This document shows positions 8,362 through 18,500 of a DNA stretch of 64,000 nt, in pieces. Source of the DNA: Dyadobacter sp. 50-39 (GTDB lineage: Bacteria > Bacteroidota > Bacteroidia > Cytophagales > Spirosomataceae). The stretch covers positions 62,001 to 126,000 of the forward strand of contig MKSR01000010.1 in NCBI GenBank assembly GCA_001898145.1, read 5' to 3'. A model generated the notes under the pieces. That model was not told the DNA's origin. It made no database searches and saw nothing but the letters and a program-made list of their open reading frames with translations. The position numbers and the translations under genes were made by a program. Numbering within the stretch: position 1 is the first letter of the stretch; each line of letters opens with the position of its first letter.

Positions 8362-9318
8362 TTACCTGCTTGCGCGCTGGCGCGAAGCGGGCGGCAGGAT
8401 GTTCCTGCGGAACAGCGAGGGCGATACATTTTCCTTTTTCCTGAAAAATGTGGTGAATGCGGCCTGTCCGGAAAAGCCTAGTCCGTCGCTGATTTTGTTG
8501 ATGTCCCAGTCGGTTTGCACGAGCAGCGATTTTGCTTCGTGCAGCAAGCGGTCCTGGATGTGTTCACGCACCGTTTTGCCGGTGTGGTTTTTAATGAGCG
8601 CATTCAGGTAATTGGGGTGAACATGGAGCTGGTCCGCGAATTCGGCGGCCGTTTTCAGCTTGGCCATGCCGTCGTGCTGCACCTGAAATGACGATTCCAG
8701 CAGGGAGAGGAATTTATAAATGTAGCCATAACTCTCCGGCACGGGCATTTCCGCCCTGTTTTTGCCGGCCCTTTTGCTTTCGAGCAGTATCATTTGCAAT
8801 TGCAGCAGAATGGCTTGCTTCTTGTCGTCATCGTCCCCTCTCTCCTCTTTGAGCATTGCGGCGAAGCTGTCGTTGATGACCGACGACTGGTGGGCCTGCA
8901 ACTGGACTACGGCTTTGTCGGCATGGAAGAATGCGTAGTGCCTGAAAAGCTGTGAAACATGCTCGGCACCCGGCCCGAAGTAGTCGGGATGGATGAGGCA
9001 GAAGTGGCCGCCGGTCTCCGTGGAGGTGGTTTGCCACGACATGATCTCGTCGGGATGCACAAATGCGATTTCATCCGGCCCCATTTCGTACCGGTGCAAC
9101 CCGATGGTGAGAATGCCTGTACCCGAGGTCATGTGGAAGATCTTGTAAAATTTCCGGCGGTGCGGAGAAATGTAGTCCTTCACCGGGTAGTCGTCCCGGT
9201 TCTCGATGATGAACTGCGCCGAGCTTACCGGATAATGCTGCACGTCCAGTAAAGGCACTTTGTATTCCTCTGCTGCGAATTTTTCGAGTTCAATCCTAGG
9301 GATGCCTGTGTTTTCCAT
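8362..9318 (-). CDS. AraC-family transcriptional regulator
   Basis: The start is placed at ATG 9318 (MENTGIPRIELEKF), giving 318 residues. The frame is open to 9438, but that would overlap both the hairpin at 9345-9375 and the upstream dehydrogenase. The N-terminal half is a cupin-type sensor (FHMTSGTGILTIGLHRYEMG, AFVHPDEIMSW). The C-terminal 100 residues hold the two helix-turn-helix motifs (TAAEFADQLHVHPNYLNALI, INKISDGLGFSGQAAFTTFF). The upstream same-strand short-chain dehydrogenase is a common kind of target for this subfamily, but a terminator lies between them. Confidence 0.93.
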   Translation of the reverse strand: MENTGIPRIELEKFAAEEYKVPLLDVQHYPVSSAQFIIENRDDYPVKDYISPHRRKFYKIFHMTSGTGILTIGLHRYEMGPDEIAFVHPDEIMSWQTTSTETGGHFCLIHPDYFGPGAEHVSQLFRHYAFFHADKAVVQLQAHQSSVINDSFAAMLKEERGDDDDKKQAILLQLQMILLESKRAGKNRAEMPVPESYGYIYKFLSLLESSFQVQHDGMAKLKTAAEFADQLHVHPNYLNALIKNHTGKTVREHIQDRLLHEAKSLLVQTDWDINKISDGLGFSGQAAFTTFFRKKENVSPSLFRRNILPPASRQRASR

Positions 9319-9344
9319 GTTCGCCAGTTGTCTGGCGTAAATAT

Positions 9345-9375
9345 AATAACCACCAGGCCTGGCCCGGTGGTTATT
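9345..9375 (-). terminator. intrinsic terminator after the second SDR gene
   Basis: Perfect 10-base arms AATAACCACC (9345-9354) and GGTGGTTATT (9366-9375) enclose an 11-base loop. On the minus strand the hairpin lies 17 bases past the dehydrogenase stop and runs into TATATTTA. It supports separate transcripts for the dehydrogenase and the AraC gene. Confidence 0.7.
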
Positions 9376-9391
9376 TTGCGCATTGTTTGAA

Positions 9392-10231
9392 TTAATAATC
9401 GGTGGATTTGCTGACATTTTCGAATGCATCCAGATCACTTTGCAGCATCCCGATCTTGCTGTGCGCCATGCCGAATGCGTCGGAGCCCAGGAACAGGTGC
9501 AAGGGTTTGATATCCATTTCGGCCACCCGGATCAATGCTTCTGCTGCCTTCTGAGGATCTCCCGGCTGGTTACCGACGATCTGCTCATTGTGTATCACTT
9601 CGAGCTCGCGCGCTTCCTTGTACGCGGCTATCGGGTGCGCGGCTGTCCGCATGGAACCTTGCAGCAGAAAGTTGGTTTTGAAATACCCCGGGTACACAAT
9701 GGTGGCAGAGATGCTCATCGATTTGGTTTCCGCCGATAATGCTTCCGTCAGGCCGGCAACCGCAAACTTGGTGGCGTTGTAAATGCCCCAGCCGGGGAAA
9801 GTCCCCATGAACCCGGCGATAGAGGAGATATTGAAGAATGAACCGGCGCGCTTTTCCCGGAACAACGGCATTACCTTGCGGATGACGTTCAGGATCCCGA
9901 ACACATTCACATCAAAATTCTCGCGGGCTTCTGCGTCACTCAACTCTTCCAGCGTACCCAGCTGACCGTAACCTGCGTTGTTGACCACCACATCGATGGT
10001 GCCGAACCTGCCGATGATCTGATCAACGGCTTCACCTACGGAATGGTCGCTGCCCAGATCCACCTGAAGCGGCAGAAACTGATCACCTGCGAAACCTACT
10101 TCTTCCCGCAGCGCTTGTGCATTACGTGAAGTAGCGGCAACTTTATAACCCTCATTCAAAAGGCGTTTCACCAATGCAAGTCCCAAACCTTTTGATGCTC
10201 CTGTAACAAACCAAACTTTTTTCGTTTCCAT
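9392..10231 (-). CDS. short-chain dehydrogenase/reductase (SDR)
   Basis: This 279-residue classical SDR has TGASKGLG at residues 10-17, NNAGYGQ, Ser137 and the catalytic Tyr151-x-x-x-Lys155 (GIYNATKFAV). The C-terminal extension after residue 190 (PGYFKTNFLLQGSM) fits the 270-280-residue group commonly paired with AraC regulators in Bacteroidota. It should be a cytosolic NAD(P)-dependent oxidoreductase of unknown substrate. A short palindrome sits 14 bases upstream of the start and may be its operator. It is not closely similar by eye to the SDR at 3404-4147. Confidence 0.93.
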   Translation of the reverse strand: METKKVWFVTGASKGLGLALVKRLLNEGYKVAATSRNAQALREEVGFAGDQFLPLQVDLGSDHSVGEAVDQIIGRFGTIDVVVNNAGYGQLGTLEELSDAEARENFDVNVFGILNVIRKVMPLFREKRAGSFFNISSIAGFMGTFPGWGIYNATKFAVAGLTEALSAETKSMSISATIVYPGYFKTNFLLQGSMRTAAHPIAAYKEARELEVIHNEQIVGNQPGDPQKAAEALIRVAEMDIKPLHLFLGSDAFGMAHSKIGMLQSDLDAFENVSKSTDY

Positions 10232-10244
10232 GATTTCCTTTGTT

Positions 10245-10259
10245 TTTGTATGCTACAAA
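10245..10259. promoter_or_regulatory. short palindrome upstream of the SDR gene
   Basis: TTTGTA (10245-10250) and TACAAA (10254-10259) form a perfect 6-base inverted repeat around TGC, starting 13 bases before the minus-strand dehydrogenase start. Its position suits an operator. AraC proteins more often use direct repeats, so the binding protein is unknown. Confidence 0.35.
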
Positions 10260-10493
10260 GTTCGTATGGAGCTCCAAAACCGGGTTTGTTCAGAGTAAAG
10301 CAGTACTTATTAGTTTCAAAGATCCGGTAAAACTTCCGGCTTCGGCGCACGGATATCCGCTTGATCCGCGCGGGGACCTGATGCCGTTAAATATCAAAAT
10401 ATGTATACTTAAGAGCCATATGCTTATATTGTTGGTAGCCGCACTATGCTCATCAGATATCCAGCCTATCCTCAACTAAAAGCCCCGACAAAA

Positions 10494-11859
10494 ATGCACC
10501 AGGTTATACCCATTGGAATTAGCGGTTTGAATAAATTACTGGCTGGTTGCTCTGAGGCGATATTTCTATTGAATACTGCTTTTGAGATCACCTACCAAAC
10601 TCCCAGCCGCACGCTTTCATCGGGCTTACCTTACCTAACGCAGGCAGGACGCCGATTTATTGAACTCGTGCATGCAGACTACACCGAAACGATCACGGAC
10701 GTACTTGCGGGGATCTCCCAGGCAGCGGGCCGGTCGGAAACTTCCGTTTTCCGGTGGCCCGACCATCAGAATCGGCCTGTATGGGCCAGAGGGGGTATTT
10801 ACCAATATGACGGAAGACGCGGACATCGGCGCGATCGTTTGCCATGTCCAGGAAATGCCGACCGAAAATTCACCTGTTTGGGGAGCCGCCGGAGGCGCCG
10901 AATGGAAGCCTGAACTCCGGGCCAGGCGGTCGCTGGAAGAAGTCAACGAGATCCTCGAGAGCATCGGCGACGGCTTCTTTGCCCTGGACCAGAACTGGAC
11001 GGTAACCTACTGGAACAACATGGCCGAAACGGTGTTGGGGAAACCCAAAGAACAAGTTTGGGGCCAAAATCTGTGGGAGGTCTTTCCGGAGTCGGTAGGG
11101 TCGCAATCTTACATGAAGTACTACCAGGCGTTCACCGAAAACCAGTCGGTCCATTTCGAGGATTTTTACCCGCCGCTTCAAAAGTGGTACGAGATCAGCG
11201 CATATCCGTCGCCCAAAGGACTTTCCGTCTATTTTCGGGACATTACCGAGCGAAAGCGCCTCAATTCCGCTTTGGAGGAGTCCAAAAAAAATTACATCTC
11301 CCTATTTGAATCCTGCCCTCTCCCGATGTGGGTATTCGACTTAGAAACGCTGCGTTTTCTGGACGTCAACCAGGCCGCGATAGACCATTATCAGTATACC
11401 AAGGAGGAGTTCCTCGCCATGTCGGTCCGCGATATCAGGCCCTATGAAGAAATACCGATCCTGGAAGCGGCCTTGTCCTTCAATCCCGTGACTCGCAGGG
11501 GCGAAAAGAAAGGGATTTTCAGACACAGGAAAAAAAATGGCGAAATCGTTCAGACCGACATTCAGACTAACCTTATTCAATATGAAGGCCGTCCGGCCGT
11601 GGTGACCATTGCCAACGATATGACCGAGCGGTTCGCCTATGTGCAGGCAATCGAGCATCAGAATGCCAAACTGCGGGAAATCGCATTCATGCAGTCGCAC
11701 GTCGTGCGCGCCCCGCTTGCCCGGATCATGGGTATCGTTTCAATGCTTCAGGATCTGGACTTGCGGGAAGACGAAAGGCAGCAACTCCTCGATTTCCTCG
11801 AAATTTCGGCCAATGAAATGGACGGAATCGTAAAGCAGATATCCGACAAGACGATTTGA
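10494..11859 (+). pseudogene. PAS-domain sensor gene with a +1 frameshift in a G5 run
   Basis: Two frames join into one protein. Frame one (from ATG 10494) encodes the start of a first PAS domain (AIFLLNTAFEITYQTPS, RRFIELVHADYTETI) up to RPVWARG. The second frame continues it exactly (VFTNMTEDADIGAIVCHVQE) and goes on with two more PAS domains (SIGDGFFALDQNWTVTYWNN; SLFESCPLPMWVFDLETLRF) to the stop. Removing one G from the GGGGG run at 10791-10795 restores a continuous reading frame. The C-terminus has a dimerisation-type helix (QSHVVRAPLARIMGIVSML) with no ATP-binding kinase domain, an ending also seen in intact Bacteroidota PAS proteins. The frameshift may be real, phase-variable or an assembly error. 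If translation starts internally, a 399-residue product from about 10660 is possible. Confidence 0.75.
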
Positions 11860-11903
11860 AACGAGGCTAATACTCCTGAAAGACAAGCCGGGCGCTTTTC
11901 AGC

Positions 11904-12473
11904 CTACGCTTCCACCGTTTCCACTTTATTGAAACATTTGAAAACTTCACGGTAGAAATCCGGGTGTGATTGCCAGGTTTGCCCTGTGACAATATTCCCG
12001 TCGCGGACAGCCTCCTGGGTAGCATATGTGCCGCCTCCCATCTCGACTTCGGCTTTCAGGTGCTCGTAGGCAGTTACGATACGGCTGTTGGCCAGCCCGG
12101 CAGCGATCAGGATCTGTATCCCGTGGCAGATGGCAAAGACCCATTTGCCCTGCCGGTCAAATTCCCGGACTACTTCGAGCAACGCGGGGGAATTCCGCAG
12201 GTATTCGGGAGCGCGGCCGCCCAGCAGCAAAATGGCGTCGTAGTCCGCTACCACCACCTCATCGAAAGTCAGATCCGAAGGCAGGCAATAGCCCGGCCGC
12301 TCAACATAAGTATCCCAGCCGATTTCGAAATCGTGCATTACCAGATGAAGCCTTCGCTTACTGGGTGCGGCAATCAAGGCAATATCGCCTTCTTCCTGAA
12401 AGCGGTGAAGGGCATAGAGGGTTTCGTAGCTTTCGCCGGCATCTCCTGTGACAAGCAGTATTTTGCGATTCAT
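11904..12473 (-). CDS. DJ-1/PfpI-family protein
   Basis: This 189-residue protein has the class I glutamine-amidotransferase-like fold of the DJ-1/PfpI group. It shows LLLGGRAPEYLR, the nucleophile elbow AICHGIQIL with Cys116, and the C-terminal GNIVTGQTWQSHPDF. Family members include glyoxalase III/deglycases, chaperones and proteases; nothing here selects one. There is no signal peptide. It is convergent with the frameshifted PAS gene (45 bases apart) and has damaged PAS genes on both sides, so it seems to have outlived its neighbours. Confidence 0.9.
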   Translation of the reverse strand: MNRKILLVTGDAGESYETLYALHRFQEEGDIALIAAPSKRRLHLVMHDFEIGWDTYVERPGYCLPSDLTFDEVVVADYDAILLLGGRAPEYLRNSPALLEVVREFDRQGKWVFAICHGIQILIAAGLANSRIVTAYEHLKAEVEMGGGTYATQEAVRDGNIVTGQTWQSHPDFYREVFKCFNKVETVEA

Positions 12474-12496
12474 TGTGAAAAGAATTTGGGACCTGT

Positions 12497-12524
12497 GATG
12501 CCTGAATAGCGTCGTTTAGGCATC
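12497..12524. promoter_or_regulatory. 7-base inverted repeat upstream of the DJ-1 gene
   Basis: GATGCCT (12497-12503) and AGGCATC (12518-12524) are perfect inverted copies 24 bases upstream of the minus-strand start. With a 14-base spacer it could be an operator or a weak hairpin. No T tract follows on either strand. Confidence 0.3.
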
Positions 12525-12590
12525 TGAATAAGTCGAAAAGTTGAAATCAGGCCCTTACTACTGGTTCAGCTGGAAAAGAGTTAGCCGCAT

Positions 12591-13377
12591 TCACGCCCAA
12601 ACGCCGCGTGCTGCTCGCGGGAAATAGTTTGAGAGGTGATTTGAACGAACGGGGCGATGATAGTACCGTCCGACGCCATACGGTGAAACCACCATCTGCC
12701 CATCCGCCGATGTCATCCTGCCTATGTAGTCCATTGCTTTGGGCGAAGCCGATTGGCTTTCGGCCACGAGGCGGCTGGCAAACTGCATAATCTTACGCAA
12801 AGGCTCCGGAAGGTCGTGCGACGCCACGTAGGCAAGATCAAAATAGGTTTGTCCGCGACTGAATCACCTGCAAATGGCCGGTAGCGGGATTGAGGATCCT
12901 GTATTCTGCCCTGAGCTTGCCACCGGATTCAGCTCGCTGCGCCGACATGAATGCTTCCGACAACGTCTCCAGATCCTCTTTCATCACGCAGCAGACCGCC
13001 TCTCCGAAGGTCATGTCTTTTTCAGTAAAACCAACCATTTCGCGAAGCCGCGGCGAAAACACGACCGTGCCGATCGTCGCCAGAATGGGGGGCATTCCAG
13101 GCCCCGCGTCCTCTATCACCATCACGTTCCATTAAACCCAGAACGGTTCGCCGGTGGCCTCGTTGAAAAGCCTGATATATTGGCTCCCGCTTCCGGTAGC
13201 CAATATATCGCCGACGAGCCCCGCGACTTTGTCCCGGTCCTCCGGATAAACAGCGTCCATCAGCGTCCGGTCATTGTTGGAAGACCAACCCAGTTTTTTC
13301 AGCGTATAGGGCCCTATGCCCGAGGTGTATTTTGAGATAGAGGGCCTTTTGTCCAGTGCCGGCCCACGCTCATTCAC
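12591..13377 (-). pseudogene. degraded PAS sensor histidine kinase
   Basis: Three pieces in order on the minus strand make one broken gene. 13377-13135 encodes the end of a PAS domain (KKLGWSSNNDRTLMDAVYPE ... GEPFWV) and ends at a TAA (13132-13134) that is in frame with the next piece. 13131-12838 continues (WNVMVIEDAGPG, then a second PAS start GTVVFSPRLREMVGF). One extra T in TTTT near 12840 then shifts the frame into DLAYVASHDLPEPLRKI, the histidine dimerisation box with its His. The coding pattern fades after GRMTSADG, and the ATP-binding domain is absent. It has at least one nonsense change, one frameshift and a C-terminal deletion, so it is not functional. Confidence 0.75.
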
Positions 13378-13656
13378 TTACGACGCCAGCGTCCGGAAAA
13401 CTTTTCGATGTTCCGCCACGGACTAGTCCAGGCTTCCTACTTTAATTTCTGTCAAGGGTGCTGTCAGCTAATAATACGTCAAATTAACGCTTTTTACCCT
13501 TAAAAAGATGAGCACAACCAACGGATTGCCGGCATCGTACGCCAGCAAGCTTCCTCTGAAAAAGATAAAATAAATACAGCAGCTAGCTTTTCCCTTCCCG
13601 ATATAATTATTTTGCGATAAACCTTTTCATTTCCAATCCCATTAAATCACCAACCA

Positions 13657-14268
13657 ATGCAAACCCATTCCAAGCAATCCGAGGAGTCGCTTTGGAAATC
13701 CTTTATCCTGGGTAATAATGATGCATTCGAGCTGTTGGTGAACGGCATTTATCCCTCGCTGTTTCAGTACGGCTGCAAGTTCAGCAGGGACCCGGAAATG
13801 ATCAAAGATTGCATTCAGGACGTGTTTCTCAGGGTTTGGGAAAGCAGGGCAAACCTCAACCATTCCATTCCACCGATGCCTTACCTTTTCGCATCCCTCA
13901 GGCGGCAGCTCCACCAGCAGGTAACCAGAAACGACGGAGCAGCTAGGGATTATTGGGAAACGGAATATTTCGAGGCGGTATTCACTGTGGAAGATGCCAT
14001 GATCAGCTCGGAGGCCAGCAAGGAGCTAAGCGACAGGTTCGCCGCATTGCTCAATGGCCTTCCATCCCGGCAGAAAGAAATCGTTCTGCTCAAATTCTTC
14101 GAAAACCTCTCGCGGGAAGAGATCGCCGCAACCATGCAAATCACCCCGCAGTCGGTCTCCAATACGCTTCAAAAATCCCTTAACTGGCTCAGAAACAACT
14201 GGCCCACGACCGTCTTGTCAGCCGCGCTTTATTTATGTAAATATTTTGATAAAAATTTCAACTCCTGA
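13657..14268 (+). CDS. ECF-type RNA polymerase sigma factor
   Basis: This is a 203-residue sigma-70 family protein with region 2 (FELLVNGIYPSLFQYGCKFS, IKDCIQDVFLRVWE) and region 4 (LPSRQKEIVLLKFFENLSRE, ITPQSVSNTLQKSLNWLRNN). It has no region 3, as expected for ECF sigma factors. It is 52 bases upstream of a FecR-type anti-sigma gene, followed by SusC and SusD genes. In Bacteroidota this arrangement lets the outer-membrane receptor signal substrate to the sigma factor, which then raises expression of the uptake genes. The 279 bases upstream show no other gene and no clear -7 box. Confidence 0.93.
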   Translation: MQTHSKQSEESLWKSFILGNNDAFELLVNGIYPSLFQYGCKFSRDPEMIKDCIQDVFLRVWESRANLNHSIPPMPYLFASLRRQLHQQVTRNDGAARDYWETEYFEAVFTVEDAMISSEASKELSDRFAALLNGLPSRQKEIVLLKFFENLSREEIAATMQITPQSVSNTLQKSLNWLRNNWPTTVLSAALYLCKYFDKNFNS

Positions 14269-14320
14269 AGGGTATCTGAGCTGAGGTTTCCGCTATAGTG
14301 GTCCGGAAGCAAAAACCCTT

Positions 14321-15364
14321 ATGGAACATTTTTATCGCCTCACGGCAGAAGAACTGGTTTTAAACGAAGATTTCCGCCGGATAGTGCTGGCACCTACACC
14401 GGAGCAGGCGCTCGAATTTCGTGAATGGACCAACCGTTACCCGGCAGAAAGCCGCACATTACTGGCTGCCGCGGAAGCGATCAGGGCGGTGCGTCTGGCC
14501 CATACTCCCCTTTCGGAAACCGACCAGGCGCAGGCTATCGACAGGATATTCGACCTGACCACCCGGCAGCCACAACGGACGGTTACACGAAAGCTTTACT
14601 ACTGGGCAGCCGCTGCGGCCGCAGTTATCGCGATATCCATCGGCCTTTACCTCGGCCAGGGCACCAAACACGCGCCTTCCCTCACAAACGCTTCGACAAA
14701 GAGCGGCGCCTATGGCTGGGTACGCAACGATCACGCGCGCTCGCAGGTGATCCGGCTTGCGGACGGCAGCAGCGTTTTTCTCAAACCGGGCAGCGCGGTT
14801 CGTATACCCGACCAGTTTGCCGCCAGTTCCCGGAAAATCGAACTCAAAGGGGAAGCCTTTTTCGAAGTGGAACCCGACAAATCCAGACCGTTTTTCGTGT
14901 ACGCGGGCAATACGGTTACCAGGGTACTGGGAACCAGCTTCAGCGTAAGCGCGCCCGGCGCGGCCGGGCGTACGGTCGTGAGCGTGCGTACGGGAAAAGT
15001 TAGTGTGTCGCTGCCTGATGGCACGCAACCCGGCCGGTCGGCGGAAATTGTACCGGGGCAGCAGGCGACATTGAGCGGTGAAGGCATAGCCCTTTCGCTG
15101 ATCCATTCCGATGACGCGATCAGCCGTTTCCTGGCCACGGCAGCAAATGGTGAGCATATCGAGGTAGTGCGCTACCTGGTGAGTGCAAGCCAGGCTTTCG
15201 ACCTGGAAATCGATTTTGATCCGCGTAAGCTCAAATCATGCAAAATCAGGGCCAATTTCGAGGGAATGCACCTGATGGAACAGATCGACGCGATGTGCAG
15301 GGCGATCAACGCGACCTATAAAGTCTCCGACGGAAAAATTGTCATTGTGTCCCGGGGATGCTGA
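14321..15364 (+). CDS. FecR-family anti-sigma factor
   Basis: This 347-residue anti-sigma factor has a cytoplasmic N-terminal part (residues 1-90) that should hold the sigma factor, one membrane helix at about residues 91-113 (YYWAAAAAAVIAISIGLYLG), and a periplasmic FecR domain (VIRLADGSSVFLKPGSAVRI, KIELKGEAFFEVEPDKSRPF, VTRVLGTSFSVSA). The C-terminal DUF4974-like domain (SASQAFDLEIDFDPRKLKSC) resembles the STN fold. All family parts are present. The following SusC carries the STN domain that should contact it, so this pair can transmit the signal in the standard way. Confidence 0.95.
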   Translation: MEHFYRLTAEELVLNEDFRRIVLAPTPEQALEFREWTNRYPAESRTLLAAAEAIRAVRLAHTPLSETDQAQAIDRIFDLTTRQPQRTVTRKLYYWAAAAAAVIAISIGLYLGQGTKHAPSLTNASTKSGAYGWVRNDHARSQVIRLADGSSVFLKPGSAVRIPDQFAASSRKIELKGEAFFEVEPDKSRPFFVYAGNTVTRVLGTSFSVSAPGAAGRTVVSVRTGKVSVSLPDGTQPGRSAEIVPGQQATLSGEGIALSLIHSDDAISRFLATAANGEHIEVVRYLVSASQAFDLEIDFDPRKLKSCKIRANFEGMHLMEQIDAMCRAINATYKVSDGKIVIVSRGC

Positions 15365-15460
15365 CGAGCTGCTTCCGGCGCATGCATACCCAATCTTCCT
15401 ATTCCTGAACCCTTAACCCACCCTGCTGTGACCCACATGCTTTAAACTAAAACAAAAAAA

Positions 15461-15486
15461 ACCGGCGGTGCTCGAACACTACCGGT
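15461..15486. other. hairpin in the FecR-SusC intergenic leader
   Basis: Arms ACCGGCGGTG (15461-15470) and CACTACCGGT (15477-15486) pair at 8 of 10 positions around a 6-base loop, preceded by an A-rich run on the plus strand. It lies 89 bases before the SusC start. On the plus strand it lacks a T tract, so it is not a simple terminator. It may be an mRNA structure in the SusC leader. Confidence 0.35.
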
Positions 15487-15574
15487 CTGAAACTCTCCGA
15501 TCCTGCATTTTCGACGATACGGACCGGATTGAGCGGCTTCAACCTTTTTCAAGTATTAAAACCATTCTAAAAGT

Positions 15575-18500
15575 ATGAAAAAAAACATACTAGGCTACTA
15601 CTATTTTGTCCGGCTCATGAAAATCAGCGCCTTACCATTCCTGCTGTTGCTCTCTTGTACAGTGAGCGCCATCGCATTGAACGCCGACGCGCAGGACCTG
15701 CTCACCAAGCGGGTCAATCTCGAAGTCAAAAACCAGTCGGTGCATTCGCTGCTGGTTGAGATCGAGCGGCAGACCCATGTGCGCTTCGTATTCAGTCCGG
15801 CGATGATCGATGCGGGAAGGCTGGTATCCGTAACAGCCCGGAACCAGACGATTTCCCAGATTCTGGATAAGTACTTCAAACCGATGGGCATCAGTTATGA
15901 ATGCACGGAAAAAGTCATCGTGCTCCGGTCGGACAAAGCGCTGATGAGGCCGGAACCCGCCCCGGCCAGGACCCAAGAAGAGGCCGGGCTGAAAAAAGTG
16001 AACGGGACGGTAACCGATGAAACCGGCTCGGGCTTGCCCGGCGTGAGCATCCTGGTGAAAGGAAGCGCCATCGGGACGACCACCGACATTGAGGGAAATT
16101 TCGTAATGGATAACCTGGACGATGCGGCGGTGCTCATCTTCTCATTTGTCGGGTATGTCGCACAGGAAGTTGCCGTGGGCGGCCAGTCTGTCATCCGCAT
16201 TTCCCTCAAACCATCGCAGAAGGAACTGGACGAACTGGTAGTGGTGGGATACGGGACCGTAAAAAAAGCCATCCTCACCGGCGCGGTAGCCACCATCGAT
16301 TCGAAATCTATCGAAAACCGCCCGATCACCAATTCCTCGCAGGCGTTGCAGGGATTGCCGGGCGTATATGTGAATATGAACCAGGGAAGGCCCGGAGCCG
16401 ACGGAGCGAATATCACGATCCGCGGCGTCAGCTCCTACAATACGGAGATGGGGAGCGGCCCGCTGGTGCTGGTGGATGGCGTGGAATTCTCGCTCAGGGA
16501 TGTCAATCCCAATGATATTGAAAAAGTTACAGTACTGAAAGACGCGGCATCCGCGGCAATTTACGGAAGCCGCGCGCAGAATGGCGTAGTGCTGATCACC
16601 ACCAAAACAGGCCAGAAAAACACGAAGGTAAGGATCGACTATTCCGGTTACCTGGGCATTCAGCAGGCGACACGGCTGCCCGATAATGTCGTAACCAATA
16701 CATTGGAATACATGGAAGGGAAAAACCGGGCGCTTGCCAACGAAGGCCGGGCAGCCGAATACAGCCAGGCCCTGATGGACGAATACCGCGCAGGTACCGA
16801 TCCATATATTTACCCCAATACCGACTGGTTTAAGGTGATGTTCCGGAACGCGGCGATCCAGGAACACAACCTGCGGTTATCGGGCGGTTCCGACCGCTCG
16901 ACCTATTCGGTTTCCCTTGGTTATCTCGATCAGAAGGGTATTCTGCCCGGCAGCAGCGCGAAAAAATATTCATTCAGCACCAATATCAATTCGGAGGTTA
17001 CTCCCTGGCTGACGATCGGAAGCAATGTGATCGCCACCTGGTGGGATAACAACGAGGGGGCCTACACCGTGAATGACGGCAATGGAGAGGGCGGCATCAT
17101 GGGGCTGATCTACCGCGGATTGCCTATGCAAACCAACCTGGCCCAGGATGGCACTTACGCCGACCAGTGGATCAGGGTGCCGGGCCATAATTTCTTCCGG
17201 AACCCTTACGCCCTTTCGTTCGAAGGAAGGCATATCAACAAAAGCCTGCGGGGCATCGCCAATTTGTATGCCCAGATAAACCTGCCGTTCGATGTGAAAT
17301 ACAAGATCACCGTGGCGCCGAACATGTATTTTGAAAATGAAAAGTTCAACTACCCCGTCATTCCGCTCACCAACACGAAAACCGGCGATGTTACGAACAT
17401 GGGCAATATTCCGCCACGCGGCGTATTCCAGGGCAGCGGGCTCAACTTTTCATTCACGAATTTCCATACGTTAAACTGGGAGAAGAATTTCAAAGAAAAC
17501 CACTATATCAATGCATTGGGCGGTTTTAGCCTGGAACATTTTTCGATCGGCAGGTTCACGGCCCAAAACCAGGGATACCTCGGCAACGAAATTACCGAAC
17601 TGAATGGCGGAAGCCTTAACCCGGCCGTTACAGGGACGTCCACCAAGTCGCGCATTATGTCGACATTCGGACGGATCAACTATGTTTTCAAGGATAAATA
17701 CCTGTTCGAAACCAATTTCCGGTTCGATGGCTCTTCGCGCTTTGAAGAATCGCGGCGATGGGGTTTCTTCCCCTCCTTTTCGGCCGGCTGGCGGATCAGC
17801 GAAGAGAATTTCCTGAAAAACGTACAGGCGGTCAGCAACCTGAAATTGCGGGCGTCGTGGGGACAGCTGGGGAACCAGAACATTCCCCTGTTCAGCTATA
17901 TCAATGCGGTGGAGCTGAATTCGTCTTCATTTACGGCCAACTATTCTTTCAATAATATAGTGGCGAGCGGCGCTGCAGTGCGCACGCTGGCCGACCCGAC
18001 CGTAGGCTGGGAATCTACCACCGCCAGCAATGTGGGTATCGATGGCGGCCTGTTCAACAACCGGCTGACATTCGAGTTCGACCTTTTCCGGAAATATACC
18101 GACGGCATTCTTGCCCGGGTGAACCTGCCCGCGCAGGTAGGAAACCTGCAGGGACCGCTGAGCAATATCGGGTCGGTTTCCAACAAGGGCTATGAACTGA
18201 CCATCGGCTATCGCGACCGCATCGGCGGGGTGAACTACAACCTCGCGGGGAATATCACCCATTTGGTCAACAAGGTCGAGAACACCAATGGCGCTATTCT
18301 GTACAATACCAACAGGATCATCCAGGAAGGTTCGCCGATTAATTCGTTTTTCGGACTGCAATCACTCGGCTTGTTTCAGTCCAAAGCCGAAATCGATGCT
18401 TCTCCTTTCCAAAACAATGTGACCAATCCGGGCGACATCAAATACAAGGACCAGAATGGCGACGGGAAGATAGACAGCGGCGACCGCGTCGTGATCGGGC

